The position numbers and the translations under genes were made by a program. A stretch of 64,000 nucleotides of DNA from Streptomyces sp. H27-C3. Lineage in GTDB: Bacteria > Actinomycetota > Actinomycetes > Streptomycetales > Streptomycetaceae. The stretch is from assembly GCF_030063415.1 (NCBI RefSeq), contig NZ_JASITA010000010.1, forward strand, positions 124,001 through 188,000. Direction: 5' to 3'. Under the pieces are notes generated by a model. It searched no databases. It saw only the letters and a program-made list of their open reading frames with translations, and was not told the DNA's origin. Numbering within the stretch: the stretch's first letter is position 1; each line of letters opens with the position of its first letter. Of the stretch, positions 42,039 to 49,923 are shown piece by piece.

Positions 42039-42719
42039 GTGACCGGGCCCCCGGACGACTGCCTCGCGCGCAATGAGTGGATCTGCGGTGAGTACATCTC
42101 CTCACGCGGCGAAATCCTGCTGGACGCCGTGATCCAGCACCTCCAGCTGACCGTCGTCTCCGTACTCCTGGGCCTGGTCCTCGCCGTACCGCTCGCCGTC
42201 GCGGCGCGCCGCTGGCGCTGGGCGTCGGGTCCCGTACTCAGCCTGACGACCGTCCTCTACACGATTCCCTCGCTCGCGATGTTCTCGCTGCTGCTGCCGG
42301 TGTACGGGCTCTCCGCCTCCCTCGTCGTCGCCGGGCTCGTCCTCTACTCGCTCACCCTGCTCGTACGCAACATCCTCGCCGGGCTGCGCGCGGTCCCCGA
42401 GGACACTCGCCAGGCGGCCCGCGGCATGGGCTACGGGCCGGTGCGGCTGCTGCTCGCCGTCGAACTCCCGCTCGCGCTGCCCGCCGCCATGGCGGGCCTG
42501 CGCATCGCCACCGTCTCCGCCGTGTCCCTCGTCACCATCGGCGCGATTGTCGGGTACGGCGGCCTCGGTAATCTCATCTACGCGGGCATGAACACGTACT
42601 TCAAGGCACAGGTCCTCACCGCGTCCGTCATGTGCGTCGTCATCGCCGTCGCAGCCGACCTGCTGCTTCTCGGCGTACAGCGGCTGCTCACGCCCTGGCT
42701 GAGGGAGGCCCGCGCATGA
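42039..42719 (+). CDS. Osmoprotectant ABC importer permease (ProW/OpuCB-like), first copy
   Basis: 226 aa with GTG 42039, chosen because the conserved family start CLARNEWICGEYISSR falls just after it. Five to six membrane segments follow, and the EAA loop for ATPase contact is visible (PEDTRQAARGMGYGPVRLL, then LAVELPLALPAAMAGLRIA). With the next two genes and the ATPase at 44394 it forms a glycine betaine/choline/carnitine-type importer. The stop overlaps the next ATG (ATGA). Confidence 0.9.
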   Translation: MTGPPDDCLARNEWICGEYISSRGEILLDAVIQHLQLTVVSVLLGLVLAVPLAVAARRWRWASGPVLSLTTVLYTIPSLAMFSLLLPVYGLSASLVVAGLVLYSLTLLVRNILAGLRAVPEDTRQAARGMGYGPVRLLLAVELPLALPAAMAGLRIATVSAVSLVTIGAIVGYGGLGNLIYAGMNTYFKAQVLTASVMCVVIAVAADLLLLGVQRLLTPWLREARA

Positions 42720-43390
42720 ACACGCTCTCCGCCGCCCGGGACTGGATCACCAGTTCCGCCAACTGGGCGGGCGAGGGCGGCGTCTGGCACCGGCTCGGCG
42801 AACACCTCTTCCTCACCGTGGTGTGCCTGCTGATCAGCTGCCTGATCGCGCTGCCCGTCGCCCTCGTGCTGGGCCACCTCGGCAAGGGCGGCGCGCTCGC
42901 CGTCAACATCTCCAACGTCGGGCGGGCCGTGCCCACCTTCGCCGTCCTCGTGCTGCTGCTCCTCACCCCGATCGGCACGCACGGCGACTGGCCGACGATC
43001 ATCGCGCTGGTGCTCTTCGCCGTGCCGCCACTGCTCACCAACACCTACGTCGGCATGCGCGGCGTCGACCGGGACATCGTCCGGGCGGCGCGCGGCATGG
43101 GCATGACCGGCGGTCAGTTGCTGTGGCGGGTGGAACTGCCCCTCGCCCTCCCGCTGATCCTCACCGGAGTGCGCATCGCCGCCGTGCAGCTGGTCGCCAC
43201 CGCGACCGTCGCGGCGCTTGCCGGCGGCGGCGGCCTGGGCCGGATCATCACCGCGGGCTTCAACCTGGCGAGCACCCCGCAGGTGGTGGCGGGCGCCGTG
43301 CTGGTGGCGGTCTTCGCCCTGCTCGTGGAGGGACTGTTCGAGATCGCGGAGCGACTGTCACCGCGGTGGGCGAGAGGCAGGGCGCAATGA
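42716..43390 (+). CDS. Osmoprotectant ABC importer permease, second copy
   Basis: 224 aa with ATG 42716 overlapping the previous stop. Same fold as the first permease, with EAA loop RDIVRAARGMGMTGGQLLWR followed by VELPLALPLILTGVRIAAVQ. Opu/ProW-type importers of Gram-positive bacteria often use two different permeases encoded side by side, as here. The ATGA overlap with the binding-protein gene indicates one operon. Substrate specificity is set by the binding protein. Confidence 0.9.
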   Translation: MNTLSAARDWITSSANWAGEGGVWHRLGEHLFLTVVCLLISCLIALPVALVLGHLGKGGALAVNISNVGRAVPTFAVLVLLLLTPIGTHGDWPTIIALVLFAVPPLLTNTYVGMRGVDRDIVRAARGMGMTGGQLLWRVELPLALPLILTGVRIAAVQLVATATVAALAGGGGLGRIITAGFNLASTPQVVAGAVLVAVFALLVEGLFEIAERLSPRWARGRAQ

Positions 43391-44340
43391 GAAGGCCCCT
43401 TCACACCGCCGCGGCGCTGCTGCTCGCCGCTGCCGCCACCGCCTGTTCGACCGGTCCCGCCCTGGAGAACCAGGGAGAGGTGACCGCGCCGCCCGGCGAC
43501 AGCCGACAGTTGACCATCGGCTCCGCGGGCTTCACCGAGAGCGACCTGCTGGCGCAGATGTACGCGCTGCTCCTCGACCGGGCCGGCTACCGGACGACGA
43601 TCCTGTCCGTCACCAACCGCGAACTGTACGAACCCGCCCTGGAGAACGGCCAGATCGATGTCGTCCCCGAATACGCCGCCACCTTCGCGGACTGGTTGAA
43701 CGCCAAGGCAAACGGGGCCGACGCGAAGCCGGTCGGCTCGCCCGACCTCGGCGCCACCATGACCGCGCTGCGGAAACTGGCCGCTCCGCGCGGCCTCACC
43801 GTCCTCGACCCGGGCCGCGCCGTCGACCAGAACGCCTTCGCCGTCACGGCGGCGTACGCCGCCGAGCACCATCTGAAGACCCTCACGGACCTTGGTAAGT
43901 CCAAGCTGCCGGTGCGGTTGGCCGCGGGCGACGAGTGCGTACAGCGCCCCTACTGCGAGCCGGGCCTGAAGAAGACGTACGGCATCGACATCACCGCCGT
44001 CGATCCCAAGGGCGTCGGCACCACCCCCGCCAAGCAGGCCGTCCAGAGCGGCCAGGACCAGATGGTCCTCACCACAACGACCGACGCGACACTCGACGAC
44101 TTCGGTCTGGTCCTGCTCAAGGACGACAAGTCACTGCAGAACGCCGACTACATCGTGCCGGTCGTCAACCGCTCGCGCGCCGGATCCACCGGGGTCACCG
44201 GTGCGTTGGACAAGCTCAACACCGTACTGACGACGGCGGATCTGGCGTCACTCAACGAACAGGTGGACAGCTGGCGCAGGCTCCCCGAGGACGTCGCCAG
44301 GGAGTATCTGGAGTCGAAGAGGCTGATCCCGGCGGACTGA
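43387..44340 (+). CDS. Osmoprotectant-binding lipoprotein (ProX/OpuCC-like)
   Basis: 317 aa with ATG 43387. Lipoprotein signal with Cys20 (AATAC), then a type-2 binding protein of the glycine betaine/carnitine/choline family: LTIGSAGFTESDLLAQMYAL, IDVVPEYAATFADWL and VLKDDKSLQNADYIVPVVNR (read as LLKDDKSLQNADYIVPVVN). QidvVPEY is a ligand-cage region of this family. It is anchored outside the membrane and hands compatible solutes to the two permeases. It is convergent with the ATPase gene, 53 bases apart. Confidence 0.88.
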   Translation: MRRPLHTAAALLLAAAATACSTGPALENQGEVTAPPGDSRQLTIGSAGFTESDLLAQMYALLLDRAGYRTTILSVTNRELYEPALENGQIDVVPEYAATFADWLNAKANGADAKPVGSPDLGATMTALRKLAAPRGLTVLDPGRAVDQNAFAVTAAYAAEHHLKTLTDLGKSKLPVRLAAGDECVQRPYCEPGLKKTYGIDITAVDPKGVGTTPAKQAVQSGQDQMVLTTTTDATLDDFGLVLLKDDKSLQNADYIVPVVNRSRAGSTGVTGALDKLNTVLTTADLASLNEQVDSWRRLPEDVAREYLESKRLIPAD

Positions 44341-44393
44341 GGCGAGCCGGTCCCGGGGGGTGCGGGGGAGCGGCTCGCTCGCCGGTACGGGCT

Positions 44394-45557
44394 CTACGCG
44401 TCCGCCACCGAGTCGAACTCCACCTGGTCGCGCGGCACGCCCTGCGCGTCCGCGTCGACCGACCGGCGCAGCGCCTCGTGCAGCTTCGCCGGGGTCAGTA
44501 CGCCGACGAACCGCGCCCCGTCCAGCACCGCGACCCAGCCCGCGTCGTACTGCAGCATTTCGCTGAAGGCGTGCTTGAGGGGCGCTCCGACGGGGACCCA
44601 GGCGTCCATCCGGCGGGCCAGGTCGCCCACCGTGCCCTCCTGCCCGGCGAGGGTGAGTTCCTCCGTGGACACCCAGCCGTGCAGATCGCCGCCGAGGGTG
44701 AGGACCACGGCCCACCGGGCGTCATCGGCGCGCAGCCGCGCCGCCGCGACCCCGGCCGGCTCCTCCAGCCGGGCCACCGGCGGCTGTTCCAGGTCGTCGG
44801 GCTCGACCCGGGTGACGGAGAGGCGTTTCAGCCCCCGGTCGGCGCCCACGAACTGCGCCACATAGGGCGTGGCCGGGGTGCCGAGGACCGTCGCCGGGGT
44901 GTCGAACTGCTCGATGCGCCCTTCGCCGTACACAGCGATGCGGTCGCCCATCCGCACCGCCTCCTCGATGTCGTGGGTGACCAGCAGGACGGTCTTGCGG
45001 ACCGTCGCCTGGAGGTTGAGGAACTCGTCCTGGAGGCGTTCGCGGACCACCGGGTCGACCGCTCCGAACGGTTCGTCCATCAGGAGTACGGGCGGGTCGG
45101 CCGCCAGCGCACGGGCGACACCGACGCGTTGGCGCTGCCCGCCGGACAGCTGGTCCGGATAGCGCGAGCCGTAGAGCGACGGGTCGAGCCCGACCAGATC
45201 GAGCAGCTCGGCCGCGCGCGCCCTGGCCTTCGCCTTCTTCCAGCCGGTCAGAAAGGGGACGGTGGCGGTGTTGTCGAGGATGGTGCGGTGCGGGAAGAGG
45301 CCCACTTGCTGGATGACGTAACCGATGCGGCGGCGCAGTTTCACGGGGTCCACGCCCGCGATGTCCTCGCCGTCCATGAGGATCCGGCCGGAGGTCGGCT
45401 CGATCAGCCGGTTCACCATCATCATGGTGGTCGTCTTGCCGCAGCCCGAGGGGCCGACGAGGGTGACCAGTTCGCCCTCCGCCACCTCGAAGGACAGGTC
45501 GTGCACGGCGGCGGTGCCGTCCGGATAGACCTTGCTGACCTGCTCGAACCGGATCAT
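44394..45557 (-). CDS. Osmoprotectant ABC importer ATPase (ProV/OpuCA-like) with CBS domains
   Basis: 387 aa with ATG 45557. Walker A GPSGCGKTT, signature LSGGQRQRVG, Walker B VLLMDEPFGAVD and H-loop VTHDIEEA. From residue ~250 to the end come two CBS-like units (last one: DAGWVAVLDGARFVGVLTPA), which in OpuA sense ionic strength. The gene faces the other three importer genes tail-to-tail instead of sitting in the operon, so ATPase and membrane parts are transcribed from different promoters. Confidence 0.9.
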   Translation of the reverse strand: MIRFEQVSKVYPDGTAAVHDLSFEVAEGELVTLVGPSGCGKTTTMMMVNRLIEPTSGRILMDGEDIAGVDPVKLRRRIGYVIQQVGLFPHRTILDNTATVPFLTGWKKAKARARAAELLDLVGLDPSLYGSRYPDQLSGGQRQRVGVARALAADPPVLLMDEPFGAVDPVVRERLQDEFLNLQATVRKTVLLVTHDIEEAVRMGDRIAVYGEGRIEQFDTPATVLGTPATPYVAQFVGADRGLKRLSVTRVEPDDLEQPPVARLEEPAGVAAARLRADDARWAVVLTLGGDLHGWVSTEELTLAGQEGTVGDLARRMDAWVPVGAPLKHAFSEMLQYDAGWVAVLDGARFVGVLTPAKLHEALRRSVDADAQGVPRDQVEFDSVADA

Positions 45558-45653
45558 GTACGCCACGCTAGAAGCGCCGGGACCTTCTCGCACACGGGCC
45601 GCGACTGTACGAGTGTGCTGAACTGTTCAGGAGTGATCAAAAAGGGAGCAGAG

Positions 45654-46952
45654 TTGATTAGTTATCGCCAGCCCGGGACCGTCCTCACCGACCACAGCTT
45701 CTCCGTGCCGCTCGATCACGCGGACCCCTCCGGGGAGCGCATCGAGCTCTTCGCGCGTGAGGTCGTGGCGAGTTCTCAGGCCGACGCGGATCTGCCGTGG
45801 CTGGTCTACCTGGAGGGCGGCCCCGGCTTCGGCGCCCGGCGCTTCGTCGGGCAGCAGGCCTGGCTGGGACGCGCCCTCCAGGAGTTCCGGGTCCTGCTCG
45901 TCGACCAGCGCGGCACCGGGCGCTCCACCCCCGCCAACCGGCAGATGCTGCCACTGCGCGGCGGACCGCGTGAACAGGCCGCCTATCTCGCGCACTTCCG
46001 CGCCGACGCGATCGTCCGGGACTGCGAGACCATCCGCCCGCGACTGACCGGCGGTGCGCCCTGGACCGTACTTGGCCAGAGCTTCGGCGGCTTCTGCGCC
46101 GTCCACTACCTCAGCGCCGCCCCCGAAGGGCTGCGCACGGTCCTCATCACCGGCGGACTGCCCTCGCTCCACGCGCGCGTGGAGGACGTCTACCGCGCCG
46201 CGTTCGTCCGTATCGAGCGCAAGAACGCGGCCCACTACGCGCGCTACCCCCAGGACATCGAGCGGGCCGCCCGGATCGCAGCCCACCTGGCCGAGCACGA
46301 GACGGTGCTGCCCAGTGGCTACAGGCTGACCCCGGAGGCATTCCAGTCGCTCGGCATCGTGCTTGGCTCCGGCGACGGCAGCCACCGCCTGCACTACCTC
46401 CTGGAGAACGCCTTTCTGCGCACCCCGCAGGGACCCGCACTCAGTGACGCCTTCCTGGAAGCGGTGCATGCCGAGCTGTCCTACGCGGGCCACCCGCTGT
46501 ACGCCGTCCTGCACGAGGCGATCTACGCCCAGGGCGTGCACCCCACCGCCTGGGGCGCCGAGCGGGTCCGCGCGGAGTTCCCGCGGTTCGACGCCACCGC
46601 GTCGCTCGCAGGGAACGGGCCCGTGCTCTTCAGCGGGGAGAGCATCCACCCCTGGCACTTCGACTGCGACCCGGCGCTGCGCCCGCTGCGCGAGACCGCC
46701 GGGCTGCTCGCCGATCGCACCGACTGGCCCGCCCTGTACGACACGGACCGCCTCGCCGCCAACGAGGTGCCGGTGGCCGCCGCGATCTACCACGACGACA
46801 TGTACGTCGACACCGAGCACGCGCTGGCCACGGCCCGGAGCATCAAAGGGCTGCGCACCTGGGTCACCGACGAGTACGAACACGACGGGCTGCGCGCGAG
46901 CGGGCCGAGGGTCCTCGACCGGCTGCTGGCTCTCGCCCGCGATGACAGGTGA
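45654..46952 (+). CDS. Proline-iminopeptidase-like alpha/beta hydrolase (S33)
   Basis: 432 aa with TTG 45654, chosen for AAGGGAG six bases upstream; GTG 45633 is too close to its own GGAG. EGGPGFGARR forms the oxyanion hole, VDQRGTGRST is the typical S33 turn, nucleophile elbow LGQSFGG (Ser143) and a C-terminal His in DEYEHDGLR, with an Asp in AIYHDDMYVD. The HDDMYVD segment and length of ~430 match the actinobacterial proline iminopeptidase-like family, which releases N-terminal proline or similar residues. There is no signal peptide, so it is cytoplasmic. Confidence 0.85.
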   Translation: MISYRQPGTVLTDHSFSVPLDHADPSGERIELFAREVVASSQADADLPWLVYLEGGPGFGARRFVGQQAWLGRALQEFRVLLVDQRGTGRSTPANRQMLPLRGGPREQAAYLAHFRADAIVRDCETIRPRLTGGAPWTVLGQSFGGFCAVHYLSAAPEGLRTVLITGGLPSLHARVEDVYRAAFVRIERKNAAHYARYPQDIERAARIAAHLAEHETVLPSGYRLTPEAFQSLGIVLGSGDGSHRLHYLLENAFLRTPQGPALSDAFLEAVHAELSYAGHPLYAVLHEAIYAQGVHPTAWGAERVRAEFPRFDATASLAGNGPVLFSGESIHPWHFDCDPALRPLRETAGLLADRTDWPALYDTDRLAANEVPVAAAIYHDDMYVDTEHALATARSIKGLRTWVTDEYEHDGLRASGPRVLDRLLALARDDR

Positions 46953-47022
46953 CGGGCGGCGGGTGACGGATGGCGGATGAGGGGGACGGCCGGAATGGGG
47001 CTGCGTCGCCTATTCTGCGCGC

Positions 47023-47763
47023 ATGACGACCGAACAGCTTCAGCCGATGCCCTCCGACTGGCAGCGCGCCCTGGCCGTTGTCGCCCACCCGGACGACCTG
47101 GAGTACGGGTGCGCCGGGGCCGTCGCGGGATGGACCGACGCGGGCCGCGAGGTGACGTACCTCCTGGCCACCCGCGGCGAGGCCGGGATCGACAGCCTGG
47201 AACCCGACAAGAGCGGACCGCTGCGCGAGCAGGAACAGCGGGCGAGCGCGGCGGTCGTCGGGGTCAGCGCGGTCGAATTCCTCGACCACAAGGATGGTGT
47301 GATCGAGTACGGGACCGCCTTGCGCCGCGACATCGCCGCGGCCATCCGCAAGCACCGCCCCGAACTCGTCATCACGCTCAACCACCGCGACACCTGGGGC
47401 GGCCTCGGTGGCGCCTGGAACACGCCGGACCATCAGGCCGTGGGCCGGGCGGCCCTCGATGCCGCGGGAGACGCGGGCAACCGCTGGATCTTCCCTGAGC
47501 TGACGGCACAGGGCCTCGCCCCCTGGGACGGCGTGCGCTGGGTCGCCGTCGCGGGCACGGCCACACCCACGCACGCCGTGGACGCGACCGCCGGACTCGA
47601 ACGCTCGGTGCGGTCCTTGCTCGAACACCGCACATACATCGAGGCGTTGACGGACGAGGACCCCGAGGCGTACTGCCGGACCTTCCTCACCGGGAACGCG
47701 CAGCAGGCGGCCGAGCGCTTTGGCGGGAAGCCCGCCGTCGCCTTCGAGCTCTTCAACCGCTAA
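47023..47763 (+). CDS. PIG-L family zinc deacetylase
   Basis: 246 aa, ATG start. VVAHPDDLEYGCAG (metal ligands His22 and Asp25) and NTPDHQAVGRAAL (third His ligand) define the LmbE/PIG-L family. These enzymes remove acetyl groups from N-acetylglucosamine-containing compounds (e.g. MshB for mycothiol, or antibiotic intermediates). The neighbourhood gives no substrate clue, and the mycothiol enzyme MshB is usually longer. Its TAA stop coincides with the left border of the second palindromic element. Confidence 0.88.
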   Translation: MTTEQLQPMPSDWQRALAVVAHPDDLEYGCAGAVAGWTDAGREVTYLLATRGEAGIDSLEPDKSGPLREQEQRASAAVVGVSAVEFLDHKDGVIEYGTALRRDIAAAIRKHRPELVITLNHRDTWGGLGGAWNTPDHQAVGRAALDAAGDAGNRWIFPELTAQGLAPWDGVRWVAVAGTATPTHAVDATAGLERSVRSLLEHRTYIEALTDEDPEAYCRTFLTGNAQQAAERFGGKPAVAFELFNR

Positions 47764-47923
47764 CGACCTCACCCGCGATTGACAGTGGGAGAAGGAGCGA
47801 CGTCTGGGGCCTTCGAATCCAAGGCGGAGGAGGGAGTGATGGCGGAGCCATCGCAACTGACGACAACGCCGGAGGCGGAGTCCCAGGCGCCGCGACGCCG
47901 CTGCCAATCGCGGGTGAGGTCGT
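47763..47923. repeat. MITE/REP-like palindromic element, long copy
   Basis: 161 bp with the same 19-bp terminal inverted repeats as the copy at 2072-2167 (here 47763-47781 and 47905-47923). It contains a 66-bp block (47802-47867) absent from the short copy, including a small hairpin GATGGC-GGA-GCCATC at 47838-47852. Flanking bases are TAA on both sides, the left one being the stop codon of the PIG-L gene. The last 54 or so bases are almost identical between the copies. Confidence 0.8.
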
Positions 47924-47925
47924 AA
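47839..47925 (+). CDS. Possible 28-aa peptide encoded in the palindromic element
   Basis: ATG 47839 has GGAGGAGGG at 47826-47834 and starts MAEPSQLTTTPEAESQ, ending RRRCQSRVRS at a TAA formed by the last base of the right inverted repeat plus the flanking AA. The reading is clean, but the short copy of the element has lost the start, so there is no evidence of a conserved product. It may be chance. Confidence 0.2.
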   Translation: MAEPSQLTTTPEAESQAPRRRCQSRVRS

Positions 47926-47939
47926 GCCCCGCCCCATAC

Positions 47940-47956
47940 TCTGACGTGACGTCAGA
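47940..47956. promoter_or_regulatory. Palindromic operator upstream of the crotonase gene
   Basis: TCTGACGT-G-ACGTCAGA, a perfect 8-bp inverted repeat with a one-base centre, 23 bases before the ATG. It is TetR-type in size. A related TGAC-N5-GTCA site lies upstream of the SDR gene at 49836-49848. Confidence 0.6.
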
Positions 47957-47979
47957 TCTCGGAGAGGAGTACGGGGACG

Positions 47980-48813
47980 ATGATCGACACGATCGGCACG
48001 GAGGTCGCCGAGGGTGAGGAGCGGATGCGCCTCGACATCGAGGACGGCATCGGCACCCTCACCCTCAGCCGCCCGGAGAAACTCAACGCCTGGAGCTGGG
48101 AGTCCACCCGCCAGCTCGGGCTGATGGCGGACCGGATCCGCTTCGACCCCGCGGTGCGGGTGGTGCTCCTGAGGGCTGAGGGGCGGGCCTTCTGCGCGGG
48201 CATCGACTTCACCGCGCCCGGCGGTGCGATCACCGGCCGCTCGACGGCCGAGCGGACCCGCAACTATCACGAGGGCCTGCGGTGGGCCCACGAGATATTC
48301 GCCGCCTTCGCCCGGCTCCCACAGCCCGTCGTCGCCGCCGTGCAGGGCTACTGCCTGGGCTTCGGTTTCGAGCTGGCGCTGATGGCCGATCTGCGCATCG
48401 CCGCGGACGACGCCGTCTGCGCGCTGCCCGAGGCGCGGCTCGGGGTCGCCGTCGACGCGGGGGGCGACCTGCGGATCGCGCGTGACGCGGGCGCCGGCTG
48501 GGCCAAGTTCCTGGCGCTGACCGGGCGCCGCATCGACGCGGCGACGGCCGAACGCCTGGGGCTCCTCCAGTCCGTCGTCCCCGTGGGCGAGCTGGAGAAG
48601 GCCGCGCGCGGGGTGGCCGCGGAGATCGCGGCGAACGCGCCGCTCGCCGTCCAGGGCATCAAGCGCTCCATCGACGCGTACGCCGACGCGGCGATGGCGG
48701 GCGCGCTGGAGCGCGGGGCGATGACGGCGGCCCTCACCCTCGCCTCCGATGACGCGCGCGAGGGCTACGCGGCGAAGGCGGCCCGCCGGAAGCCGGTCTT
48801 CGAGGGCAAGTAG
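47980..48813 (+). CDS. Enoyl-CoA hydratase/isomerase (crotonase family)
   Basis: 277 aa with ATG 47980 after GGAGAGGAG (about 12 bases). Crotonase core: GTLTLSRPEKLNAWSW, oxyanion-hole GRAFCAGIDFT, and QGYCLGFGFELALMADLRIA with ALPEARLGVAVDAGG. The usual Glu pair of hydratases is reduced: the first position (after GxGGG) is occupied by GFGFELAL, and the second by the Glu/Asp of PEARLG/VDAGG. It may therefore be an isomerase or hydratase of special substrates. It sits in a lipid/acyl-CoA neighbourhood and ends 33 bases from the convergent SDR gene. Confidence 0.88.
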   Translation: MIDTIGTEVAEGEERMRLDIEDGIGTLTLSRPEKLNAWSWESTRQLGLMADRIRFDPAVRVVLLRAEGRAFCAGIDFTAPGGAITGRSTAERTRNYHEGLRWAHEIFAAFARLPQPVVAAVQGYCLGFGFELALMADLRIAADDAVCALPEARLGVAVDAGGDLRIARDAGAGWAKFLALTGRRIDAATAERLGLLQSVVPVGELEKAARGVAAEIAANAPLAVQGIKRSIDAYADAAMAGALERGAMTAALTLASDDAREGYAAKAARRKPVFEGK

Positions 48814-48845
48814 GAGGCGGCCGGAGCACCGCCCTACCCCGCCCC

Positions 48846-49760
48846 CTACCCCGCCCCGTCCCCGAACGCCCCGCGTCCCAGCTGCTCGCGCACGGTCGAC
48901 ACCGGTGGGCTCACCAGCGTGCGGCGTTGCCAGTTCGCGCCGTCGACGACCAGCGTGTGGCCCGTGATGAACCTCGCGTACGGGGAGGCGAGGAAGGTCG
49001 CGGCCCAGCCCACCTCGCGGGGCAGGCCCACTCTGAGCGCGGGCTGCCTGCCGGCCTTCTCCCGCTGTCGGTCGAGGTGGTCACGGATGTCCTCGGTCAT
49101 GTCCTCGTGCGGGACGAGCCCCGGCACCAGCCCGTTGATCTGGATGCCGTACGGGCCCCACTCCACGGCCAGCGTCTCGACGAGGCTCTTCACGCCGGCC
49201 TTGGCGGCGGCGCTGTGCGCGAAGCCGGGGCCGCCCGTCCAGGCGTACGACGCGCCGATGTTGACGATTGAGCCGGGCGTCCCGGCCGCCAGGTGGCGGC
49301 GGGCGAACTCGCGGGTCATGAACCAGGTGCCCGTGAGGGTGATGTCCACGACCGCACGCCACGCGTTGGGCGACATGTCCTCCGCCGGTACCGGGAAGTT
49401 GGCCGCCGCGTTGTTGACGAGGACGTCCGGCAGCCCCGACGCGGCCGTGGCCGCGTCGAAGACCTCGGCGATCCGCTCAGAGTCCCGGATGTCGCACTCC
49501 GCGGTCACCACCCGGCCGCCGCCGATCGCCGCCAGATCGTCCTGAGCGGCCTTCAGGTGCTCGGCCTTGCGGCTCGCGATCACCAGACCGGCCCCCAGCT
49601 GCGCGAACTCCGCCGCGATGGCCTTGCCCAGGCCGGTCCCACCGCCCGTGACCAGGACCGTGCTGCCGTCGTACGTACCGGGCGGCAGCGCGCTCGCACC
49701 GGCCGGTGGAGGACCCGGCAGCCCGGCGGGCCGCGCGTGCGTCTTCTCTGGCTCTGTCAT
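48846..49760 (-). CDS. 2,4-Dienoyl-CoA reductase-like SDR
   Basis: 304 aa with ATG 49760. NADP-binding motif LVTGGGTGLGKAIA, NNAAANF and a DECR-type active site. The usual YxxxK is absent (SAAAK), but Tyr in GASYAWTGG lies 15 residues before the Lys of HSAAAKAG. That is the spacing between catalytic Tyr and Lys of mammalian mitochondrial 2,4-dienoyl-CoA reductase (Tyr199/Lys214). It probably reduces 2,4-dienoyl-CoA during oxidation of unsaturated fatty acids. A 30-residue Pro/Ala-rich N-terminal extension is unusual. A TGAC-N5-GTCA site lies 76 bases upstream. Confidence 0.87.
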   Translation of the reverse strand: MTEPEKTHARPAGLPGPPPAGASALPPGTYDGSTVLVTGGGTGLGKAIAAEFAQLGAGLVIASRKAEHLKAAQDDLAAIGGGRVVTAECDIRDSERIAEVFDAATAASGLPDVLVNNAAANFPVPAEDMSPNAWRAVVDITLTGTWFMTREFARRHLAAGTPGSIVNIGASYAWTGGPGFAHSAAAKAGVKSLVETLAVEWGPYGIQINGLVPGLVPHEDMTEDIRDHLDRQREKAGRQPALRVGLPREVGWAATFLASPYARFITGHTLVVDGANWQRRTLVSPPVSTVREQLGRGAFGDGAG

Positions 49761-49835
49761 GGCCGTATCGATACCGCTATCCGGCCGAATGTTGAATGCT
49801 CCTGCCGAATCGTCCGCAATCGCCGCGCGCGCCAT

Positions 49836-49848
49836 TGACAGTCTGTCA
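49836..49848. promoter_or_regulatory. TGAC-N5-GTCA operator in the SDR/GH84 divergent region
   Basis: TGACAGTCTGTCA, inverted arms TGACA and TGTCA with a 3-base centre. It shares TGAC-N5-GTCAG with the palindrome upstream of the crotonase gene (47940-47956), so the same regulator could bind both. Confidence 0.5.
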
Positions 49849-49923
49849 GGGGCCTGATGGATTCTGTGACGTTGTGATGCGCGAATGACCACGGTGCTCA
49901 ATGGGATCCCTGGAGGACGTGTG

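Noticed and set aside
47940..47956. Terminator of the upstream gene
   Set aside because: A one-base centre and position 23 bases before a start codon fit an operator; the upstream gene is already followed by the palindromic element.
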